A stretch of DNA of 64,000 nt from Streptomyces smaragdinus (GTDB taxonomy: Bacteria; Actinomycetota; Actinomycetes; Streptomycetales; Streptomycetaceae): the NCBI RefSeq assembly GCF_009604385.1, contig NZ_WEGJ01000017.1, positions 1 to 64,000 on the forward strand. The letters are read 5' to 3'. The position numbers and the translations under genes were made by a program. The notes under the pieces were generated by a model. That model was not told the origin of the DNA. It searched no databases and saw nothing but the letters and a program-made list of their open reading frames with translations. This document shows, one piece after another, positions 33,743 through 42,734 of this stretch (positions within the stretch are counted from its first letter, which is position 1; every line of letters begins with the position of its first letter).

Positions 33743-34732
33743 ATGGCGATCGCCAAGGCCGAACGGCTGATGAATCTCGCGCTGTGCCTCCTCGCCACCA
33801 ACCGCCCCCTGACGAAGCGTGAGCTGAGAGGCTCGATCGAGGCGTACATCGAAGCCGGCGGCTTCCCCGGCCGCCCGAGCGACGCCGCAGGCGACGAGGC
33901 CTTCAACCGGATGTTCGAGCGCGACAAGGACGACCTCCGCGAACTCGGCCTGATCATCGAGACCGTCGAGAGCCTCGACGGCGACACCGGCTACCTCGCC
34001 CGCCGCGACAGCAACCGCCTCCCCCCGATCACCCTGGACGCCGAGGAGGCCGCCGCCCTCGGCGTCGCCGCGAAGGTGTGGCAGCACGCCCGCCTGGCCG
34101 GCGCGGCCAGCGGCGCCCTGCAGAAGCTCCGCGCGGCGGGCATGCCGGTGGCGGACGTCCCGTACGGGGAGCACTCGGCGATCGAGCCCCGCATCCCCGC
34201 CCGCGAGGCCGCGTTCGAGCCGCTGATGCTGGCCTGCCGCGACCGGCGTCCGGTGGTCTTCGACTACCGCAAGGCCTCCGCAGCCCGTCCCGAGCAGCGG
34301 CACGTGGAGCCCTGGCAGCTGGAGTGCTGGCGCGGCCAGTGGTATCTCGCCGGCTGGGACCGCGACCGGGCGGCCGAGCGGGTCTTCCGGCTGTCGCGGA
34401 TCACCGGCCGGGTCCGGGCCCGGGGCAACGGCTTCGTCCGGGACGTACCGGACCGGGTCGAGGTCCGCGAGACCGTCGAGCGCTGGGCCGGGGAGATCGC
34501 CGACCGTACCGCGCTGATCCGGCTGCGCACCGGCTGCGGCTACCCGCTGCGGGCGAAGGCGCTGGGCATCCGGGAGGCCGCGCTGCCGGGCTGGGACGAG
34601 CTGGAGATCCCGTACGGGCACGGGCTGGACGCCTGGCTGGTGGAGTTCGGCCCCGATGTGGTGGTGCTGGAGCCGTCCGAGCTGCGGGCGGATGTCGTGG
34701 ACCGGCTGCGTGCCGTGGCCAAGGGGGAGTGA
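33743..34732 (+). CDS. pafB: PafB: HTH-WYL transcriptional regulator
   Basis: 329-residue half of the PafBC heterodimer, which activates most SOS-independent DNA-damage genes in mycobacteria and relatives. The N-terminal winged helix-turn-helix is in AKAERLMNLALCLLATNRPL and the following FPGRPSDAAGDEAFNRMFE (1-65). The WYL domain (~140-230) holds DYRKASAARPEQRHVEPWQL and RGQWYLAGWDRDR, which bind single-stranded nucleic acid in family members. A C-terminal WCX domain follows. The ATG begins the canonical MAIAKAERL; an open frame back to 33389 runs through the repeat block and was rejected. The stop lies eight bases before pafC, so the pair is co-translated. Confidence 0.95.
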   Translation: MAIAKAERLMNLALCLLATNRPLTKRELRGSIEAYIEAGGFPGRPSDAAGDEAFNRMFERDKDDLRELGLIIETVESLDGDTGYLARRDSNRLPPITLDAEEAAALGVAAKVWQHARLAGAASGALQKLRAAGMPVADVPYGEHSAIEPRIPAREAAFEPLMLACRDRRPVVFDYRKASAARPEQRHVEPWQLECWRGQWYLAGWDRDRAAERVFRLSRITGRVRARGNGFVRDVPDRVEVRETVERWAGEIADRTALIRLRTGCGYPLRAKALGIREAALPGWDELEIPYGHGLDAWLVEFGPDVVVLEPSELRADVVDRLRAVAKGE

Positions 34733-34739
34733 CCGGCCG

Positions 34740-35696
34740 ATGGCCAACGCGATCGACCAGACCCGGCGGATGCTGTCGCTGGTGACGTATCTCGGGGAGC
34801 GCAACGGCGCCCGCGTGAGCGACGTCGCCCGCGCCTTCGGGATCACCGAGGACGAGCTGATCCGCGATCTGAACGTGCTGCCGATGTGCGGGACGAGCTT
34901 CCGCGGCGGTGACCTGCTGGACATCGACACCGACGGCGAGCGCGTCTGGTTCCGCAATCCCGACGCCACCTCCACCGGCGAGCCGCTGCGGCTGGCGGCG
35001 GACGAGGCGACGGCGCTGCTGGTGGCCGCCCGCGCGGTGGCGACGCTGCCGGGGCTGCGCGAGGGCGACCGGCAGGCGCTGCTGCGGGCCACGGCCAAGC
35101 TGGAGGCCGCCGCGGGCGAGGCGGCCGACGCCAGCGCGAGCGTCACGGTGACGTTCGAGTCGGAGGGCGGGGTGTTCGCCGAGGTGGACCGGGCGATCTC
35201 GGAGCGCCGCCGGCTGTGGCTGAAGTACTACTCCCCGGCCCGGGACGAGCTCACCGAGCGCGAGGTCGACCCGATCCGGCTGTTCACCGTGGGCCGTACG
35301 TACATGGAGGCCTGGTGCCGGCTGTCGGAGGACCGCCGCACCTTCCGGCTGGACCGCGTCGCCGAGGTCCGGATGCTCCCGCTGCCCGCGGACCCGCCGC
35401 CGGTGGAGCTGCGCGACCTCTCCGAGAGCCTGGTGCGTACGACCGAGGAGGATCCGGAGGTCGTGGTCGAGGTCGGGCCCGGCGGCCGGTGGGTCGCCGA
35501 GTACTACCCGCACGACAGCGCCGAGGAACTGCCCGAGGGCGGCCTGCGCATCACGCTGCGCGCCCCCGACCCCTCCTCGCTGCGCCGGCTGGCGCTGCGG
35601 CTGGGCCGCGACGGGCGGATCGTCGCCCCCGGCGATCTCGCCGACGCCGCCCGCGCCGCGGCGGTCAAGGCGCTCGAGGCGTACGCGGAGGCCTGA
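34740..35696 (+). CDS. pafC: PafC: HTH-WYL transcriptional regulator
   Basis: 318-residue partner of PafB. The N-terminal helix-turn-helix is in DQTRRMLSLVTYLGERNGAR and VSDVARAFGITEDELIRDLN (1-55), followed by a WYL domain with LWLKYYSPARDELTEREVDP and TYMEAWCRLSEDRRTFRLDR, and a WCX-like tail (~235-318). PafB and PafC together bind DNA and RNA polymerase after DNA damage. Eight bases separate it from pafB, and its ribosome site AAGGGGG lies inside the end of pafB. Confidence 0.95.
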   Translation: MANAIDQTRRMLSLVTYLGERNGARVSDVARAFGITEDELIRDLNVLPMCGTSFRGGDLLDIDTDGERVWFRNPDATSTGEPLRLAADEATALLVAARAVATLPGLREGDRQALLRATAKLEAAAGEAADASASVTVTFESEGGVFAEVDRAISERRRLWLKYYSPARDELTEREVDPIRLFTVGRTYMEAWCRLSEDRRTFRLDRVAEVRMLPLPADPPPVELRDLSESLVRTTEEDPEVVVEVGPGGRWVAEYYPHDSAEELPEGGLRITLRAPDPSSLRRLALRLGRDGRIVAPGDLADAARAAAVKALEAYAEA

Positions 35697-35709
35697 GCCC
35701 CCGCTCCGT

Positions 35710-35715
35710 TAGGCT
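35710..35715 (+). promoter_or_regulatory. -10 element for a leaderless small-protein gene
   Basis: TAGGCT followed by six C residues and then the ATG at 35722. There is no ribosome site. Confidence 0.4.
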
Positions 35716-35721
35716 CCCCCC

Positions 35722-35919
35722 ATGCTCTGGCCCATGATCGCGATCGCCGCCGGTGTCCTCGGCCTGACCGTCCTCGCGGTCCTCGCCGCCCGCGTCTGGA
35801 TCGAGGTCCGCCGCCTGGCGCGGCGGGTGGAGGAGGCCTCCGAGGCCGTCGCCAGAGCTGCCCAGGAGGTCGAAAACGCGGTAACGCCGCTGGTGAAAGG
35901 CTCCGTAACCGGACTGTGA
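35722..35919 (+). CDS. Small single-span membrane protein
   Basis: 65 residues. One transmembrane helix at about residues 3-24 (WPMIAIAAGVLGLTVLAVLA) is followed by a basic, then amphipathic helix (EVRRLARRVEEASEAVARAA). It has no enzymatic motif. The position, between pafC and tatA, is conserved in Streptomyces as far as I can recall, and codon usage fits a real gene. The N-out or N-in topology and role are unknown; a membrane scaffold or Tat-associated peptide is only a guess. Confidence 0.7.
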   Translation: MLWPMIAIAAGVLGLTVLAVLAARVWIEVRRLARRVEEASEAVARAAQEVENAVTPLVKGSVTGL

Positions 35920-35925
35920 CCTTTG

Positions 35926-36000
35926 TGGGTGCAGGACCGGGCGGTACTCTGCAAACGGTTGGGCCCCGCAGCGAGGCGGGGGCGCAACCTGGTGCACCCA
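35926..36000 (+). ncRNA. Structured leader upstream of tatA
   Basis: Two nested helices fold this 75-base stretch: TGGGTGCA (35926-35933) with TGCACCCA (35993-36000), and inside it GGTTG-GG-CCCCGC (35957-35969) with GCGGGG-GCG-CAACC (35976-35989) around AGCGAG. AGGAGG follows at 36000-36005 but no reading frame uses it. I do not recognise a known riboswitch class; it may be an attenuator or cis-regulatory RNA. Confidence 0.45.
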
Positions 36001-36079
36001 GGAGGATTGCCTGGCGTTCACCCTCGCGGGTTACGATCGCAGCCAGATCCACGCCGCCTCGGTGAGAAGGTAGAAGCTT

Positions 36080-36385
36080 ATGTTCGGACGGCTCGGCCCG
36101 ACGGAGATCATCCTTATCCTCGTCGTCATCATCCTGCTCTTCGGAGCGAAGAAGCTGCCCGAGATGGCCCGCTCGCTCGGCAAGTCCGCCCGTATCCTCA
36201 AGAGCGAGGCGAAGGCGATGAAGTCCGAGGGCACGGACACCGCCGCGGCTCCCTCCGACCCGCCGGCGCAGCAGGCCCCCAAGACGATCCAGGCCGCTCC
36301 CGGGGACGTCACCAGCTCCCGACCGGTCAGCGAGCAGAACACCCGCCCCGTCACGGAGCCGAACGACACCCAGGCCCCGCGCTGA
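36080..36385 (+). CDS. tatA: Twin-arginine translocase subunit TatA
   Basis: 101 residues. A short N-terminal segment MFGRLGPTEI leads into one transmembrane helix (~10-24), then the FGAKKLPEMARSLGKSAR hinge and amphipathic helix typical of TatA/E, and a polar Pro/Thr/Glu-rich tail. It forms the pore that exports folded proteins with RR signal peptides. The start is ATG 36080 with GAGAAGG upstream. tatC follows 100 bases on. Streptomyces use Tat heavily, and secreted enzymes downstream in this window include candidates. Confidence 0.93.
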   Translation: MFGRLGPTEIILILVVIILLFGAKKLPEMARSLGKSARILKSEAKAMKSEGTDTAAAPSDPPAQQAPKTIQAAPGDVTSSRPVSEQNTRPVTEPNDTQAPR

Positions 36386-36485
36386 CGCGAGGCCGGTTCG
36401 CGGGGCCCTGATACCGGGGCCCCGGTCGCAGGGTTCGCCGACACGGCAGCCGGGGACGGCTGGCCGCACGAGATGAGGACGTGGG

Positions 36486-37475
36486 TTGCTCAAGTCCGCC
36501 CGCAGTAAAGAGCGCAAGGAGCGCAGGGAGAAGGACCCCGAGGGGCGGATGCCGCTCGCGGACCATCTGCGCGAACTCCGGGACCGGCTGATCAAGGCCG
36601 TCGGCGCGATCCTGGTCGTGACGATCGCCGCGCTCTTCTTCTACCAGCACATCGTCGACTTCCTGATGGCGCCCGTGCTGGACTCCGTCGGCTGTCCCGA
36701 CGGGCTGAAGGTCTCCGACATCGGGGAACAGAAGCAGTGCGCCGACTTCACGATGAACGGCCTCATCTCACCGTTCTCGACCCTGCTGAAGGTCTCCTTC
36801 ATGACCGGCCTGGTCGTCTCCACGCCGGTCTGGCTGTACCAGCTGTGGGCGTTCCTCGCGCCGGGTCTGCACCGGCACGAGAAGAAGTACTCCCTGTGGT
36901 TCGTCGCCGCCGGTGTGCCGCTGTTCCTGTGCGGCGCCTACTTCGCGTACGCGATCCTGCCGACGACCGCCGAGGTGCTGCTCGACTTCACCCCGGACAA
37001 CACCAAGAACCTGCTGCCGATCCCCGACTTCCTCGATCTGCTGACCCGCATGATCGTCGTCTTCGGCCTCTCCTTCGAGCTGCCGCTGGTCCTCGTGCTG
37101 CTGAACCTGGGCGGCGCGCTGAGCGGGAAGAAGATGCTCGGCTGGTGGCGCTGGATGATCATGAGCATTGTGGCGTTCGGCGCGATCGCCACCCCGAGCA
37201 CCGACCCGATCGGCATGTTCGCCCTGGCCGGCCCGGTGATCGTGCTCTACTTCGGCGCCTGCGGGTTCTCCCTGGTCAACGACCGCCGCAAGGCCCGCCG
37301 CGCGGCCATGGGACCGGACGACGACGAGGCCTCCGACCTGGACCTGACCCCCGAGGCCATCGGCGAGGTCGAGACGGTCGCCGCCTCCGCCGCGCCCGCC
37401 CTGCCCGAGCAGGCCGGCGGCGACTCCGACACCGCCGACCCCGCCCGCCGCGGCGGCTACGACGACATCACCTGA
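36486..37475 (+). CDS. tatC: Twin-arginine translocase subunit TatC
   Basis: 329-residue, six-helix receptor for Tat signal peptides. Conserved features are the N-terminal HLRELRDRLIKAV, the LxAFxxPGLHRHEKKY loop (QLWAFLAPGLHRHEKKYSLW), FGLSFELPLVL, and ATPSTDPIGMFALA. The C-terminal ~60 residues are a charged cytosolic tail. The start appears to be the rare TTG at 36486 (GAGGACG upstream), matching the MLKSARxxE beginning of Streptomyces TatC; the next ATG (36549) would remove 21 residues. It follows tatA. Confidence 0.94.
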   Translation: MLKSARSKERKERREKDPEGRMPLADHLRELRDRLIKAVGAILVVTIAALFFYQHIVDFLMAPVLDSVGCPDGLKVSDIGEQKQCADFTMNGLISPFSTLLKVSFMTGLVVSTPVWLYQLWAFLAPGLHRHEKKYSLWFVAAGVPLFLCGAYFAYAILPTTAEVLLDFTPDNTKNLLPIPDFLDLLTRMIVVFGLSFELPLVLVLLNLGGALSGKKMLGWWRWMIMSIVAFGAIATPSTDPIGMFALAGPVIVLYFGACGFSLVNDRRKARRAAMGPDDDEASDLDLTPEAIGEVETVAASAAPALPEQAGGDSDTADPARRGGYDDIT

Positions 37476-37555
37476 CCCCACCCCCGCCCCCGCCTCCTGC
37501 CCCCGGAAAAAGATCGCGTGCGGTGTCACACCGTGCGGGTAGGCTCGGAGACAAG

Positions 37556-40369
37556 ATGACCGACGAGCTCTCACCTGCCCAGCGGTACGCCGAGGCCAGG
37601 CGCCGCGCCGCCGACCGGGCCACCGCCCTCGCGGCCTTCCGCGAGCTGTACGAATTCGACCTCGACGACTTCCAGGTCGAGGCCTGCCGGGCGCTGGAGG
37701 ACGGGAAGGGCGTGCTGGTCGCCGCCCCGACCGGCTCCGGCAAGACGATCGTGGGCGAGTTCGCCGTCCACCTGGCCCTCGCCCAGGGCAAGAAGTGCTT
37801 CTACACCACGCCCATCAAGGCGCTGTCGAACCAGAAGTTCGGCGACCTCGTCCGGCGCTACGGCGCGGAGAAGGTCGGCCTGCTGACCGGGGACAACACC
37901 GTCAATTCCGAGGCGCCGGTGGTCGTGATGACCACCGAGGTGCTGCGCAACATGCTCTACGCCGGTTCGCAGACCCTGAGCGGCCTGGGCTACGTCGTGA
38001 TGGACGAGGTCCACTATCTGTCCGACCGGTTCCGCGGCGCGGTCTGGGAGGAGGTGATCATCCACCTCCCGGAGTCCGTGACCCTGGTCTCCCTCTCCGC
38101 GACCGTGTCCAACGCCGAGGAGTTCGGCGCCTGGCTGGACACCGTGCGCGGCGACACCGAGGTGATCGTCTCCGAGCACCGGCCGGTGCCGCTGTGGCAG
38201 CACGTGATGGCCGGCCGGCGGATGTACGACCTGTACGAGGAGGAGCAGGGCGCCAGCGTGCCCTCCTCCCGGGTGGTCAATCCCGAGCTGGTCAAGCTCG
38301 CCCGGATGGACGCCCCGCGACCCACGTACGGCCGGTCGCGGCGCAATATGCGCGAGGCCGACCGCGAGCGCGAGCGGCGTTCACGCGGGCGGGTGTGGAC
38401 ACCCAGCCGGGTGGAGGTCATCGAGCGCCTCGACGCCGAGGGGCTGCTCCCGGCGATCACGTTCATCTTCAGCCGGGCCGGCTGCGAGGCCGCCGTGAAC
38501 CAGTGCCTGTACTCGGGGCTGCGGCTCAACGACGACGCGGGCCGGGTCAGGGTCCGCGAGATCGTCGAGGAGCGTACGGCCGCGATCCCGCAGGAGGACC
38601 TGAACGTCCTGGGCTACTTCGAATGGCTGGAGGGCCTGGAGCGGGGCATCGCCGCGCATCACGCCGGGATGCTGCCGACTTTCAAGGAGGTCGTGGAGGA
38701 GCTGTTCGCCAAGGGCCTGGTGAAGGCCGTGTTCGCGACCGAGACCCTGGCGCTGGGCATCAACATGCCCGCCCGCTCCGTGGTGCTGGAGAAGCTCGTC
38801 AAGTGGAACGGCGAGACCCACGCCGACATCACCCCGGGCGAGTTCACGCAGCTCACCGGGCGGGCCGGGCGGCGCGGCATCGACGTCGAGGGCCACGCGG
38901 TGGTGCTCTGGCAGCGGGACATGAGCCCCGAGCATCTGGCGGGGCTGGCCGGGACGCGGACGTATCCGCTGCGGTCGTCGTTCCGCCCCTCGTACAACAT
39001 GGCGGTCAATCTCGTCTCGCAGTTCGGCCGGCACCGCTCGCGCGAGCTGCTCGAGACGTCGTTCGCGCAGTTCCAGGCGGACCGCTCGGTCGTCGGGATC
39101 TCCCGGCAGGTGCAGAAGAACGAGGAGGGGCTGGCCGGCTACCGCACGGCCATGACCTGCCACCTCGGGGACTTCGACGAGTACGCGGGGCTGCGGCGCA
39201 AGCTCAAGGACCGGGAGAACGAGCTGGCCAAGCAGGGCGCCGCGCAGCGCCGGGCCGCCGCGCACACCGCGCTGGAGCGGCTGAAGCCCGGTGACGTGAT
39301 CCATGTGCCGACGGGCAAGTTCGCGGGCCTGGCGCTGGTGCTGGACCCCGGGCTGCCGCCGGGACGGACCAACGGCCACCGCGGGTACGACCACTTCGAC
39401 GGCCCGCGCCCGCTGGTGCTCACGGCCCAGCGGCAGGTCAAGCGGCTCAACACCGCCGACTTCCCGGTGCCGGTGGAGCCGCTGGAGCGGATGCGCATCC
39501 CCAAGTCGTTCAACGCCCGCAGCCCCCAGTCGCGCCGCGATCTGGCCTCCGCGCTGCGGACGAAGGCCGGGCACTACGTCCCCGAGCGGCACCGCAAGCC
39601 GCGCTCCCCGGCCGCCGACGACCGCGAGATCACCGCGCTGCGCGAGGAGATCCGCCGCCACCCGTGCCACGGCTGCGACCAGCGCGAGGACCACGCCCGC
39701 TGGGCCGAGCGCTACGACCGGCTGCGGCGCGACACCCGGCAGCTCGAGCGCCGGATCGAGGGCCGGACGAACACCATCGCCCGGACCTTCGACCGGGTGT
39801 ACGCGATGCTGGCCGAGCTCGACTATCTGCGCGGCGACGAGGTCACCGAGCACGGCCGGCGCCTGGCCCGGCTCTACGGCGAGCTGGATCTGCTGGCCTC
39901 CGAGTGTCTGCGCGAGGGCGTCTGGGAGGGCCTCGGCCCGGCCGAGTTGGCCGCCTGCGCTTCCGCGCTGGTGTTCGAGGCGCGGCAGGCGGACGACGCC
40001 ATGCCGCCGAAGCTGCCCAGCGGCAACGCCCGGCGCGCGTTGAGCGACATGGTCCGGATCTGGGGGCGGCTGGACGGCCTCGAGGAGGATCACAAGATCA
40101 ACCAGTCGGACGGCGTGGGCCAGCGCGAGCCGGACCTCGGCTTCGCCTGGGCCGCCCACCAGTGGGCGTCGGGCAAGTCCCTGGACGTGGTGCTGAACGA
40201 GGCGGACATGCCGGCCGGTGACTTCGTGCGCTGGTGCAAGCAGCTCGTCGACGTCCTGGGCCAGATCGCGCACGCGGCCCCGGGCGGGGACTCCACGGTG
40301 GCGCGCAGCGCGCGCAAGGCCGTGGACGGTCTGCTGCGGGGCGTGGTGGCGTACAGCTCGGTGGGGTGA
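37556..40369 (+). CDS. helY: Ski2/Mtr4-like DEVH-box helicase (HelY family)
   Basis: 937-residue SF2 helicase. Motif I is APTGSGKT near 58-65; motif II is MDEVHYL near 149-155; motif III is SLSATVSN; motif VI is QLTGRAGRRGID. FATETLALGINMPARSVV is typical of Ski2-like enzymes. The C-terminal DSHCT-like domain (~760-930) follows a stalk with HPCHGCDQREDHARWAERYD. It likely unwinds RNA or DNA for decay or repair; the exact substrate in actinobacteria is unclear. The ATG at 37556 begins MTDELSPAQRYAE; reading to 36737 runs through tatC. It follows tatC by 80 bases and may be in one unit. Confidence 0.92.
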   Translation: MTDELSPAQRYAEARRRAADRATALAAFRELYEFDLDDFQVEACRALEDGKGVLVAAPTGSGKTIVGEFAVHLALAQGKKCFYTTPIKALSNQKFGDLVRRYGAEKVGLLTGDNTVNSEAPVVVMTTEVLRNMLYAGSQTLSGLGYVVMDEVHYLSDRFRGAVWEEVIIHLPESVTLVSLSATVSNAEEFGAWLDTVRGDTEVIVSEHRPVPLWQHVMAGRRMYDLYEEEQGASVPSSRVVNPELVKLARMDAPRPTYGRSRRNMREADRERERRSRGRVWTPSRVEVIERLDAEGLLPAITFIFSRAGCEAAVNQCLYSGLRLNDDAGRVRVREIVEERTAAIPQEDLNVLGYFEWLEGLERGIAAHHAGMLPTFKEVVEELFAKGLVKAVFATETLALGINMPARSVVLEKLVKWNGETHADITPGEFTQLTGRAGRRGIDVEGHAVVLWQRDMSPEHLAGLAGTRTYPLRSSFRPSYNMAVNLVSQFGRHRSRELLETSFAQFQADRSVVGISRQVQKNEEGLAGYRTAMTCHLGDFDEYAGLRRKLKDRENELAKQGAAQRRAAAHTALERLKPGDVIHVPTGKFAGLALVLDPGLPPGRTNGHRGYDHFDGPRPLVLTAQRQVKRLNTADFPVPVEPLERMRIPKSFNARSPQSRRDLASALRTKAGHYVPERHRKPRSPAADDREITALREEIRRHPCHGCDQREDHARWAERYDRLRRDTRQLERRIEGRTNTIARTFDRVYAMLAELDYLRGDEVTEHGRRLARLYGELDLLASECLREGVWEGLGPAELAACASALVFEARQADDAMPPKLPSGNARRALSDMVRIWGRLDGLEEDHKINQSDGVGQREPDLGFAWAAHQWASGKSLDVVLNEADMPAGDFVRWCKQLVDVLGQIAHAAPGGDSTVARSARKAVDGLLRGVVAYSSVG

Positions 40370-40373
40370 GGGC

Positions 40374-40379
40374 TACCCT
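40374..40379 (+). promoter_or_regulatory. -10 element for a leaderless membrane-protein gene
   Basis: TACCCT ends six bases before the GTG at 40386, only four bases after the helicase stop. There is no ribosome site. Confidence 0.35.
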
Positions 40380-40385
40380 GCACGC

Positions 40386-41816
40386 GTGCTGACCTTCGAC
40401 GAACTGACGCCGCCCGAGCGGGAGTTGTGGCACGCCTTTCCCGAGGGGCGGCGGGTGGACCTCGGCGGTGCCGGGTCCGTACGGGCCGAGGTGATCACGG
40501 CGCTGCTGCTCGGCGTCAACCCGCCCGTGCCGGGTGCCGTGGCGGGCGTACGGCTGGCCGGGGCGCGGATCACCGGGACGCTCGATCTGGCGGGGGCCGA
40601 GACCGCGCACCGGCTGAACCTCGTCGAGTGCGTGCTGGAGCGGGAGGTCGTGCTGCACTCGGCGGCCACCGCGTCGCTGCAGTTCAAGAAGTGCCGGCTG
40701 CCCGGCATCGACGCCACGACCGCGCGTGTCTCCGGCACGTTCTACCTCAAGGGCACGGTCTTCGAGGGCGGGCGGCTGAACCTCAACAACGCCCGGATCG
40801 CCGGGGAGCTGCTGCTGAACGGCGCGTCCTTCGACCGGCCGGGGGACTGGGCCGTCTACGCCGGCGGCGTCGAGGTGCAGGGCGGGGTGTTCGGGCGGGA
40901 CGGGTTCACGGTGCGCGGCGGGGTGCGGTTCGCGGGGGCGCGGCTGCACGGGGGGCTCTTCCTGGAGGGGGCCCGGCTGTCGTGGCCGGGCGGCACCGCC
41001 CTCTACATGATCAACGCGACGGCGTCGACCGTCGTCCTGGACCAGGGGTTCGCGGCGGAGGGGGACGTCGCGCTGCCGGGCGCCCAGATACAGGACCTCC
41101 TCACCTTCGACGGCGCCGACCTCGCGGCCTGCCCCCAGGTGCTGCTGCCCCGGCTGCACGCCGTCGACCTGCGGTTCACGCCCGCCGTGCCGCCCGCAGA
41201 CGCCGTCGACCTGTCCGGCACGCAGGTCACCGTGCTGCACGACACCGCGGCGGGCTGGCCGGAGCGGGTACGGCTCGAGGGACTGGCGTACGGGACGCTG
41301 CGCGGCCGGGACGGGGGAGACGTACCGTGGCGCATCGGGTGGCTGGCGCGGGACCCGGTGTACTCGCCGCAGCCGTACGAGCAGCTCGCCGAGTGCTACC
41401 GGCGGGCCGGCCACGACGACGACGCGCGGCGGGTGCTGCTGGCCCGCCGACGCCGCCAGGCCGCGACGCTGGGCCCGGCGGGCCGGATCTGGAGCCGCCT
41501 GCTGGACGTCACCGTCGGCCACGGGTACCGGCCGTGGCTGGCCGGGCTGTGGCTGGCGGCGCTGTGCCTGGCCGGTTCGGTGGTCTTCGCCGTCTCCGGC
41601 CGAGAGCACGCGGTGAAGCCGGGGGAGGGGCCGCCGTTCCATCCGTTCGTCTACACCCTGGACCTGCTCATCCCCATCGGCGGACTGGGCCAGCGCACGG
41701 CCTGGTACGTCGAGGGCGGCTTCGCCGGGGTGCTGAGCTACGTGCTGATCGCGCTGGGCTGGGTGCTGACGACGACGGTGGTGGCGGGGCTGTCCCGGGT
41801 GCTGGGGCGCAACTGA
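40386..41816 (+). CDS. Membrane protein with beta-helix-like repeats, function unknown
   Basis: 476 residues. The first ~320 are built of repeated A/V-x-x-x-G-x-L/F-x-L units (VRLAGARITGTLDLAGAETA, FEGGRLNLNNARIAGELLLN, RFAGARLHGGLFLEGARLSW) that resemble a pentapeptide-repeat or bactofilin-like right-handed beta helix. The C-terminal ~110 residues hold two to three transmembrane helices (WLAGLWLAALCLAGSVVFAV; GVLSYVLIALGWVLTTTVVA) around a YTLDLLIPIGGLGQRTAW segment. The plan, a cytosolic beta-helix platform on a membrane anchor, recurs in Streptomyces but has no known function to my knowledge. GTG 40386 is probably leaderless. Convergent with the siderophore-interacting protein gene 39 bases away. 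Confidence 0.75.
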   Translation: MLTFDELTPPERELWHAFPEGRRVDLGGAGSVRAEVITALLLGVNPPVPGAVAGVRLAGARITGTLDLAGAETAHRLNLVECVLEREVVLHSAATASLQFKKCRLPGIDATTARVSGTFYLKGTVFEGGRLNLNNARIAGELLLNGASFDRPGDWAVYAGGVEVQGGVFGRDGFTVRGGVRFAGARLHGGLFLEGARLSWPGGTALYMINATASTVVLDQGFAAEGDVALPGAQIQDLLTFDGADLAACPQVLLPRLHAVDLRFTPAVPPADAVDLSGTQVTVLHDTAAGWPERVRLEGLAYGTLRGRDGGDVPWRIGWLARDPVYSPQPYEQLAECYRRAGHDDDARRVLLARRRRQAATLGPAGRIWSRLLDVTVGHGYRPWLAGLWLAALCLAGSVVFAVSGREHAVKPGEGPPFHPFVYTLDLLIPIGGLGQRTAWYVEGGFAGVLSYVLIALGWVLTTTVVAGLSRVLGRN

Positions 41817-41855
41817 CGCCGGGCGCCCGGGCGCGGACGGGGAGCGGCGAAACGG

Positions 41856-42710
41856 CTAGGCGGCCGCCGTCTGCGGGGCGTCCTGCTCGGCCTCGATCCG
41901 GGCGTTCCAGTCCTTCTTCGTCGCCCGCCAGCCCTCCTCGTCGTGCCCGAGGCGCCAGTAGCCGGAGGCCGACAGTTCCTCGCGCGGCACACCGCACTCG
42001 AGCCGCAGATACCGGCGGAGCTCCTTGACCATGCCCGCCTCGCCGTGCACGAAGCCGTGCATCCGGCCCGCCGGCCGGGGCAGTGCCCGGACGGCCTCGA
42101 CCAGCAGGTCACCGACCCGGCGGCCGTCGCGGTACAGCCAGGTGAGCTCGGTGCCGTCCGGCACGGTGAGCGGCTGGCGCTCGGCGCGGTCGGCGACCTC
42201 GAGGAAGACGTGCGCCCGGGCGTCGTGCGGCAGCCGCTCCAGGGCGGCGGCGATCGCCGGCAGGGCGCTCTCGTCGCCGGCGAGCAGATGCCAGCCGGCC
42301 GCCGGGTCCGGGGCGTACGCGCCGCCGGGGCCGAGGAAGCGGACCCGCTCGCCCGGGCGGGCGGCCAGCGCCCACGGGCCGGCGAGGCCCTCGTCGCCGT
42401 GCACCACGAAGTCCACCGTGAGTTCGAGGGCGGCCGGGTCCCAGCGGCGCACGGTGTACGTGCGGGTCACCGGCCACTGGTCGCGGGGCAGGTCCCGGCG
42501 GATCGCGTCCAGGTCGTACGGCTCGGGCCGGGCGTCGGCCCCGGGGTCGAACAGCAGCTTGATGTAGTGGTCCGTGTACTGCCCGCAGTCGAGCCCGCTC
42601 AGCGTCTCGCCCCCCAGTACCACCCGCGTCATATGCGGCGTGAGCCGTTCGACGCGCACCACGCGGGCGGTGTTGACCTGGGTCTTCTTGCGTGTGGGAC
42701 GTTCCGCCAC
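41856..42710 (-). CDS. Siderophore-interacting (ferric-siderophore reductase) protein
   Basis: 284-residue cytosolic flavoprotein of the SIP/ViuB family that reduces ferric siderophores with NAD(P)H. The FAD-binding segment holds RTYTVRRWDPAALELTVDFV (R-x-Y-S/T-x-R), and HGDEGLAGPWALAARPGER binds flavin. The SIP C-terminal domain contains LLAGDESALPAIAAALERLP, then AGMVKELRRYLRLECGV and SGYWRLGHDEEGW. GTG 42710 has AGGGGAG upstream. An iron box at 42735-42755 lies just upstream, so it should be repressed by DmdR/IdeR when iron is sufficient. It stands alone; no siderophore synthesis or transport gene is nearby. Confidence 0.92.
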   Translation of the reverse strand: MAERPTRKKTQVNTARVVRVERLTPHMTRVVLGGETLSGLDCGQYTDHYIKLLFDPGADARPEPYDLDAIRRDLPRDQWPVTRTYTVRRWDPAALELTVDFVVHGDEGLAGPWALAARPGERVRFLGPGGAYAPDPAAGWHLLAGDESALPAIAAALERLPHDARAHVFLEVADRAERQPLTVPDGTELTWLYRDGRRVGDLLVEAVRALPRPAGRMHGFVHGEAGMVKELRRYLRLECGVPREELSASGYWRLGHDEEGWRATKKDWNARIEAEQDAPQTAAA

Positions 42711-42734
42711 CGGGTGGGCTCCCCTCGGACCGAG

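Noticed and set aside
36005..36085. Leader peptide starting at a TTG after the AGGAGG
   Set aside because: The frame beginning at TTG 36007 has too short a spacing, no conserved features, and runs into tatA out of frame.
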